A stretch of DNA of 64,000 nucleotides from Triglochin maritima (lineage: Eukaryota > Streptophyta > Magnoliopsida > Alismatales > Juncaginaceae), in contig OY821775.1 of assembly GCA_963682175.1 (NCBI GenBank), forward strand, positions 50,192,053 through 50,256,052, given 5' to 3'. Below, piece by piece: positions 56,635 through 64,000 of this stretch. Position 1 is the first letter of the stretch; every line of letters starts with the position of its first letter. The notes beneath the pieces were generated by a model. That model was not told the DNA's origin. It did no database searches and saw only the letters and a program-made list of their open reading frames with translations. Made by a program: the position numbers and the translations under genes.

Positions 56635-59600
56635 ATGTATTCCTGCTCGCACTCGTCCTTCTCCATCTCCACCCCTTCAATCCTCCCCAAATCCACCCCC
56701 AAACCCAGACCTATCCGATGCCTCGTCGGTGGTAACTTTCCCCTTTTCTTTCTTTTCCCGTTCCATTTTGAGGGGAAAATATTCCATCTTCAGGTGGTAA
56801 TTTATGGTAATGCTCGGATTTGGGGTTTTGGGTTGGAATAGAAGAATACGTTGTAGCCCTTTTGGTTTTTTTCCCCTTCCGATTCGTTCCATTTTGGAGG
56901 TTTTTAGGTTAAAGATTCAATCTTTAGGTGGTACTTCGTGTGGTGGTGGAATTTCAGGTTTTGGGTTGGATAAAGATAAAAGGTTGTACCCTTTTTGGTG
57001 ATTTTCCCGTTTCAGTTCACTTCATCTTGGAGTTTTTGAGGTTAAAGATTCGATTTTTGGGTGGAATTCCGGTTAAGGTTGTACCATTTTGGTGTCTTTT
57101 AGGAGATAAATTGTGGGTTATGGCTGCTTTTGGGAACTGCATTTTTGAACATTTTTGTTCTGTGATTTCATGATGTTCTAATTGTCTTATTTCTTACTGC
57201 AATGTCTGCTAAAGAACTTGAGTCTATAATGTTGTGATAGGGAATTGTTATTTTGAAGATTCATTTTTGGCCTTGAGTTTTAGAATGATTTTGTCATGTC
57301 TAGGGCCTAATCTGTACTGACAAGTGTGGAACTTAATCTTAGATCAAAATGTCTAGATCACGTGGTCATGTTGAGGAATCTAACTATCTAAGTCTACTCA
57401 GAAAGTTGTCTTGAAACTCAATTTGTTCTGGCTGCACTATTTGGAATCATGTAATAATGTCGAGGAATCTAAATATGTTATGTTCTGGAATTGTCGCTTT
57501 GATAATTGATTTGGAACAAAGTAATCATGTTGAGGTTTATAGTTTTTTTTTGCGGGCCCGAATATTATAGAGGCCGGGATTACCTCTGCCTGCATTTCAT
57601 CAACAAATATTACATGCTAAGATCCTAGAGGCCACAGGCGGCCCAATACAAGTATGTTATGGCCAAAATGGTCTGGAAAGTGTGCTAATGGGCTCAAGCC
57701 CAATAAGAAAAAAAGCCATGGCCAACATGGCCTTTTTGTTTGGTGGAAAGAAAATTCGGTCGACCAAAAGTTATTTCGGTCGACCGAAGCGGTTCGGTCG
57801 ATCCGAGGAGAACTCGGTTCGACCGAACCTACCATGAGATTCACTGTATGACCCGGTCGACCGAAAACCGACAGAGAATCCCCTGGTTACTGCGCCGGTC
57901 GACCGGAAGTGATTTTAAGTTTTAGGAATCAAATATACTCTATCGTCATTCCCAAACTTAACAGTGAACTAGAAACCTCAACAAGCAGCATCATTCCGGT
58001 CGACCGGAACCCTGCATGAAAGTTGTCTCCAGAAAGCTCAAATTTTCAATACTCTTTTAAGTTGCTGACTGAAGAAAGTTAGGCACAACATATTTAAAGG
58101 CTTTGGAGGAACACTTCTCTGTTATTTGTCATTTCTGCTGTTATTTTTTGTCTAGAATCATGTAAGATGTTTTTGAGGGGCACTTCTAATTATTGATTCC
58201 TCTGCTTTTATTCAGAATTTGCATCAGAGACAAAAGTAGCTGCTGTCGAAGAGCCACTCCTACTGGATGCGGTGCGAGGAGTGCAAGTAGAAAGACCTCC
58301 AGTATGGCTCATGAGGCAAGCAGGGAGGTACATGAAGGCAGGTTTAGAAACCGTGGAACACATTTATTTTTGCGAAACCTTGTATTCATCATTTAAATTC
58401 TTATGATTTCATTCTGTGGATCACTTCATTGCAGTAATTTAGCTTAAGTTCCATCATAGATAATAATGGATTCCTTAGATCTTCTGCAAACAAAAAGGGT
58501 CATACATGGTCTTAGTTGTTCGGTGACCGGTTCATCAGTAAACATCATTTTCTACTATTGCCGATAATCCCATCATTATGCAGTATGCAGTTATAGGCTT
58601 ATAGCCTATAGGGTCTTTGTTAGGGCCATTTATTACTTTCGATGTTAGAACAATATGATGCTTGTTTTCGATTCAGAATTAGGATCAATTTGAGAATCTC
58701 TCCCTTAAGTTGCTGTATGTCTAATGCGATTTATTCACTGATGAACTCATTGTGCCAATTTATATAAATGTCTAATGCAATGCATAATCTTTGTTTATAT
58801 ACGTATTGTACTTCAGATGAAATAAGAAAAGATTAGAAAATTTCACTAGATAATCTTTTCTTATTTCTGGATGCAACTGTTCCATTACCTCTTTCTTGAA
58901 TGTTCCTGTTCTTTTTCATTGCTTTGTTTCTTACCACTTATGCAAGTAACATAAAATAATCTTATATGGCTGGTGGATTTTTACTTGACAGAGTTATCAA
59001 ACGCTATGTCAAAAACATCCTTCCTTCCGTGAAAGATCCGAAAATGTTGACCTTGTCGTTGAAATCTCCCTACAACCATGGAAGGTTTTCAAGCCTGATG
59101 GTGTAAGATTCTGCAAGCATCCTCCTTTTGTTTTTATTTTCCATGACTTCATTATTTCAACTGGACAACAATACCTTTTACTATGTTGTGTAAGTATTGA
59201 AAGTAAGTATTTTAGTGGAATTAATTCTAGGGACATGCAGTCTTCTCCAAAGTATTTGCATTTTTAAGTTGATCAATATTTTCAGTCCATCTTGTTTCGG
59301 AATCACGAGCACATACTAAATAAAAGTTATGGACTTGTCATGCAAAAAATGACCCCCTTTTTTGTTTTTTTCAGGTCATCCTTAAGTAATGAAATTATTT
59401 ATGAACATTTGAATAAGCAATATATATTTTGATTGGTTATAATAAACACTTTATTAATTCTAAAGAAAGGAAAAACTTCTTTATTTCATTGAACAACTTC
59501 CTCCAACTAATGTTCTAAGAAAACGAAGGGTGGACTCTTGGGAGACCATGACATATGCATGATCTACCCCATTATATGCCTGACATATGCATGTGTCATC

Positions 59601-61576
59601 AACAATCAATAATTACAAGCATAACTAATGAGATGATATTTGACATTTGACAATGTCTTATGACAGGTCATTCTGTTCTCAGATATTCTTACCCCTCTTC
59701 CTGGAATGAATATACCATTTGACATTGTAAAAGGAAAAGGTCCCATCATATTCAATCCGCTAAGAACAGCTGAGGATGTTGCTCAAGTGAGGGAATTCGT
59801 TCCTGAAGAGTTTGTTCCATATGTTGGGGAGGCCTTGAGAATTCTTAGGGCCGAGGTAAATCTTTCCCTTCTATTCTATTTTTCCTTTTGGATTGTCGAA
59901 GTTTTGTTTGACCGTTAATCTTGTAGCCACTATTCTTGTCATGTTTTTTTGACCTCATCTGAATGTTCTCTTGTTAGTTCTTTTACTGCAGACTTATGAC
60001 TCATTGCTGCCTATATCTCAGACAGCCTTGCTGGGTTTTCTTCGAAATTTTATATGTTGCTATAAGTTTTTTATACACTTTTTTGGTTTTGCAAATTTCA
60101 GACAAGTATTTATCAGAAAAGCTAGTTTGGATTTTTCTAAAACAAATCGCATGGGTCCCGTCCAATTTTTTTATCTCTTAGATGGTGGTGATGGTTGTTG
60201 CCTGAACAAGTTCCTTGTAAAGGGACACATCTTAAATGAACCAAAGCTGAATTATTTTATGCCTTCATCTTTCCCTGATTTTAGGGAGTCACTGTCTACA
60301 TGATGAAGGTTTATACTGGAGAAATATCATGCTCTGTGCTCTCTTTAGGGCAATATACGTTCATACTTCATAACCTCAAAGTTCTTGTCCTTCCGTTTTG
60401 TTTTTTAAAATTTACGAATTATTTCAGGATCCATATTTTTGTCTTTCAAACACCATCCTGTATTGTCTGCTACTGCTTTCAAGTTATATTCAGTTGGATG
60501 GGATTAATGTCTACAACTTCTTTAGTATATTTTAATATTTCTGTTATCCTCAGGTTAAAAATGAGGCAGCAGTTTTGGGCTTTGTCGGTGCTCCATTTAC
60601 TCTGGCTTCATATGTGGTTGAAGGTGGATCATCGAAGCACTTCTCGAAAATTAAAAACATGGCATTCTCTCAGCCTAAGGTACTTCAGACCTCTAAGGCT
60701 CTAATACATTTTTCTGTTGCAAGGAAGAGAAGAGGTTGAATGATGAGAATCCTGAATCCTGATATCATATGAAATGCATTTTTCATGATATATCTATAGT
60801 CCTAAACCCAGTCAGCCTACATTATTTTGAGAAATCATGGTTCATTTTGTTGGAAATTGACTTATGGAAAGAAAATCATTAAAATAGAACAATCAAGATG
60901 CCTTTTATCCCCTTTTGTGAGATAGATAAGTGAATATGATGCTTTGCAACGCACCAGAGCTCCTTTTTTTGTGACATGGCTATCATTACCTGATATTTTG
61001 GTCCATTCCAAGAGTCTGCTAGTTGCCTCTTAATTGATTCTTGTAATTTTTTGCTTTTAGGTGCTGCATGCATTACTGCAGAGATTCACAGATTCTATGG
61101 CAAATTACGTCAAGTACCAAGCAGACAATGGTGCTCAAGTGGTCCAGATTTTTGATTCGTGGGCGACAGAGCTGAGCCCGACAGATTTCGAGGAATTCAG
61201 CCTCCCTTACCTGAAGCAAATAGTTGACGCAGTTAAGCTAACGCATCCCGACTTGCCGCTAATCCTTTATGCAAGTGGCTCAGGAGGATTGCTTGAAAGA
61301 CTACCCTTGACAGGCGTTGACGTTGTTAGCTTGGATTGGACAGTGGACATGGCAGATGGCAGGAAACGTTTGGGATCTGACATTGCAGTTCAAGGCAATG
61401 TCGACCCAGGCGTTTTATTCGGGTCGAAAGAATTCATTACGAAACGGATTCAGGACACGGTTGCAAAGGCAGGTAACAGCAAACACATTCTGAATCTCGG
61501 ACATGGAATCGTAGTAGGAACTCCAGAGGAGAACGTAGCACACTTTTTCGAGGTTGCAAAAGGGATCAGATACTGA
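56635..61576 (+). CDS. UROD: uroporphyrinogen decarboxylase, plastid, 386 aa
   Basis: Six exons: 56635-56731, 58216-58337, 58992-59102, 59667-59855, 60554-60679 and 61061-61576, all in phase. The first 35 or so residues are Ser/Pro-rich without acidic residues, a chloroplast transit peptide. Next come [14 protein letters not shown] (substrate-binding Arg66 and Arg70), [14 protein letters not shown] (catalytic Asp116), [51 protein letters not shown] and [16 protein letters not shown]. The enzyme converts uroporphyrinogen III to coproporphyrinogen III, a step to heme and chlorophyll (HEME1/HEME2 in Arabidopsis). Intron 2 starts with GC (ATGAAG|GCAGGT). Using the nearby GT instead would shift the frame. 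Intron 1 contains a repeat-bearing insertion (57543-58012). Confidence 0.96.
57543..58012 (-). mobile_element. insertion in UROD intron 1, possible LINE-like 3' end
   Basis: On the minus strand the segment ends GATGAAATGCAGGCAGAGG...GGGCCCGC followed by A9. This looks like the poly(A) end of a retroposed sequence, with the adenines abutting ordinary intron DNA. The other end is not clear. It carries seven CGGTCGACCG-like sites (57757, 57777, 57795, 57815, 57854, 57896, 57997); the first four are about 20 bp apart. No target duplication was found, so the type is uncertain. Confidence 0.45.
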
Positions 61577-64000
61577 GGGCATAAGTTTCGGTTCTCTAGT
61601 TAATTTCTATGATTTTTTTCTGCATTTTGTTGAGTTTTTTCCACATACTAGATGCGAATTCATTCTTAAGAATCTTGAAAGATGTAAATAGCCACTATCA
61701 GATTCAATATGCTAATGCCTTGAGTGAATGGTTGGAAATCATGCCTCTGCAAATTATCAGAAGAGTTGCAGGGCTTCAATTTTTTTCTCGGTTATCACAG
61801 AGCTATTTCCCCCCCGGAACTGAGACTAAATATGGTAAGCTTTGACAGGTAAGTTGTCTTTGGAGTATATGAAAAGATGCTGGTTGAGGCTTTCTATGAT
61901 TCTAACTGTCAGATGTTGAATTTTCAGAAGAAGAAACGTAAAACTTTCTGAGTAATTTTTTTATGGTCAGTTGATTTTGTAGCTTTCTGAGTTCACTTTC
62001 CAATGGACTATGCAAATCATTTGCATAACAAGAGTTGCTTCTTGGACGTATAGGTAAATGGATTCTTGGGAACTAGAAAACAAGTAAAACCTCTAATGAT
62101 GTGGTTATGTTAACATTTGAAGTCATCTGAAAACTTAATTTTGCTTGAGATGTAATGAATGGAACAAGACAATTGGTATAAATGTGCAGCATGTGAGACT
62201 AGTAGTACAGCAGAGTTTTCACTTATCTTCTCAAAGCTATCTAAGACATCCATCACTTCACATGGAGTTACAGAAATTTTCAAGTAATTGCATCCAACGA
62301 CCATTTTTACTCAAATTTGTTGGAAAGTTGTGAGAAATTTCCTACTTTGGGACTAAGCAAAATCACTTAAATCACATATTAATTGCCAACTTCTATAGTA
62401 TCCATTATCGAGCAAATTTTCAGTTTTACTCTACCCAGTGGATGACACGAGTCAAATGGCAGGACATAATCATATGATATTCATAGGATTTAGAATTCAG
62501 AAAAGACTTCGTACGTTTAAATAGTTGGAACGATAAATTGCACAAGTAAATGCAGCAATTTATTGTTCAACTGCTCCAACTAAGTTAACTTGCCGGAACC
62601 CCCGCGTATATGGCCTCGGTGGAATCCATAAAAGTAACGTAGAATGTTAACAATAAATTATTAAGATTTAAGAATCTTTACTTTCATCCGATTTGTGACA
62701 TATTTGTCCCTCTCTTGTCCCTTTAGAGACCTTAATAGTGCCACCCAACACCTCACTAAAATGTACCCCGTGTAAGTAACACAACCATGAACCATGCATG
62801 GGTGAGGTCATGTGGTGCATGATGGTCCAAACAAATGGGACTCCCACTCCCACCCCCACCTACCAAGGATATTGATTACCCACATGACCCTCATCAACAC
62901 TTACCATTTCTTATTCTTCTTCCCTGAACATTAGGTTGCAACATGTACTATTATCGATATAGACATCAAAGGATTTGTCGGTTCACATGAGCATCCTTAG
63001 GCCGAATCCTTCTGAGAAATAAATTGAGGTGGATGTGATTTTGAGTCTGTATAACTGAAAATTGAGCTAGTTATTGGTGTGTGCAAGAATTGGTTCGACG
63101 ATGCTATTTTTAGTGAAAATAAACCCTCTCTGTAGTTATGTTTTATATATGAACTCAATTTTAACTATTAATAACATTGTGTTACGTTTGTATTTGAAAG
63201 TTCTTTCGGGATTTGCCTCATAGAATTAATCCATCAATGTAACAAATTAAGAGTTCTCTTGCTTCCATCAAGGGTCTGGTCTGTCTTAGGATTGCTATCT
63301 CAGTATCTGAGGCATTAATTCAAAGTCATGAGAAAAAATTGTATTTCAACGTTCACAGACGTTTTCATGAACACAATCAAATTAACTTCTTTTTTTAGGA
63401 TAAGCATTATCAACTTTTGCCTTTTTCTTTCCAAACGTCCTAATTAAGGGAGTTGGACTTAGGCATGTTCACCATGTGATTTGCTTTTAGTTGGATCAAT
63501 ATGTCGCCTTAAAGGTTTGTTCTGGGTAGTCAAAAATATATATCATAAAATAGATGGTAACATAAGCTAATTTGTATAACAAGGGAGATGTATGAGGTAA
63601 CAACAACTTGATTATAGATAAATAGACTAGTGACGTCAACTTTTAGTTTGTAGGTAGAATAAACAAAGTGATTCCTTTTTGTTTAACCATGAGAGTTAAA
63701 AAGATGTGCTTTATTTGACTACATATTTAACTATAAGAGTTAAAAAGGTGTGCTTTATTTGACTACATATTCTTGTAAAGTTCTAAAATAATAATTGATA
63801 ATTTTTTTAAAATTGACTATATGTATATCACTATATCTTATAGAAAGAAAAAAAAGGGTGAGGCTCACGATCCATTTTAAGACGTGGATACCCACATATA
63901 GTTAATTGTATTATCTGAAAATTATATTTTTGATCTAGCACTTACCTGTATTTATACTTTTGTGTGAGATGCGGCCTTAATTATGTCAACAGATCAAGGA
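61577..64000. other. UROD 3' flank, no gene recognised
   Basis: AT-rich. A short tandem duplication of GAGTTAAAAAGRTGTGCTTT plus ATTTGACTACATAT lies at about 63689-63772. Small frames at 61609 and 62110 have no support. Confidence 0.5.

Overview
This window is nuclear DNA from a flowering plant, most likely a eudicot. It has AT-rich intergenic DNA, genes of up to 14 exons with GT-AG introns, plant-only gene families (CAD1 MACPF protein, Pol IV/V subunit 7, a KUP2-type potassium transporter) and many plant transposons. I did not identify the species.

Layout. At 0.8-8 kb, two minus-strand genes: an uncharacterised two-exon gene and a complete CAD1-like gene. At 8-36 kb, a transposon-rich block: a long-TIR element filled with a 22-bp satellite; two Harbinger-related MITEs; an ORF2-only Harbinger element; a decayed MULE; a 2.2-kb solo LTR; a Harbinger element whose transposase is broken by one stop codon; and an 11-kb Ty1/copia element. 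A 5.3-kb gag-only LTR element with apparently identical LTRs is nested in the copia element's pol. At 37-51 kb, three intact genes: KUP2-like (+), NRPE7-like (-) and ETG1/MCMBP-like (+). At 51.3-56.4 kb, a 5.15-kb MULE encodes a FAR1-type transposase joined to an OTU cysteine-protease domain on one strand and a plant mobile domain (PMD) protein on the other. At 56.6-61.6 kb, a plastid uroporphyrinogen decarboxylase gene. The last 2.4 kb shows no gene.

The host genes are housekeeping or signalling genes from unrelated pathways (cell-death control, K+ transport, RNA-directed DNA methylation, replication/cohesion, tetrapyrrole synthesis) and do not form a cluster. The most unusual signal is a palindrome, CGGTCGACCG, which recurs in pairs about 22 bp apart, two helical turns. 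It occurs in three unrelated LTR families and in an insertion inside a UROD intron. The next most interesting item is the transposase + OTU / antisense-PMD MULE, whose layout is also recognisable in the decayed second copy.
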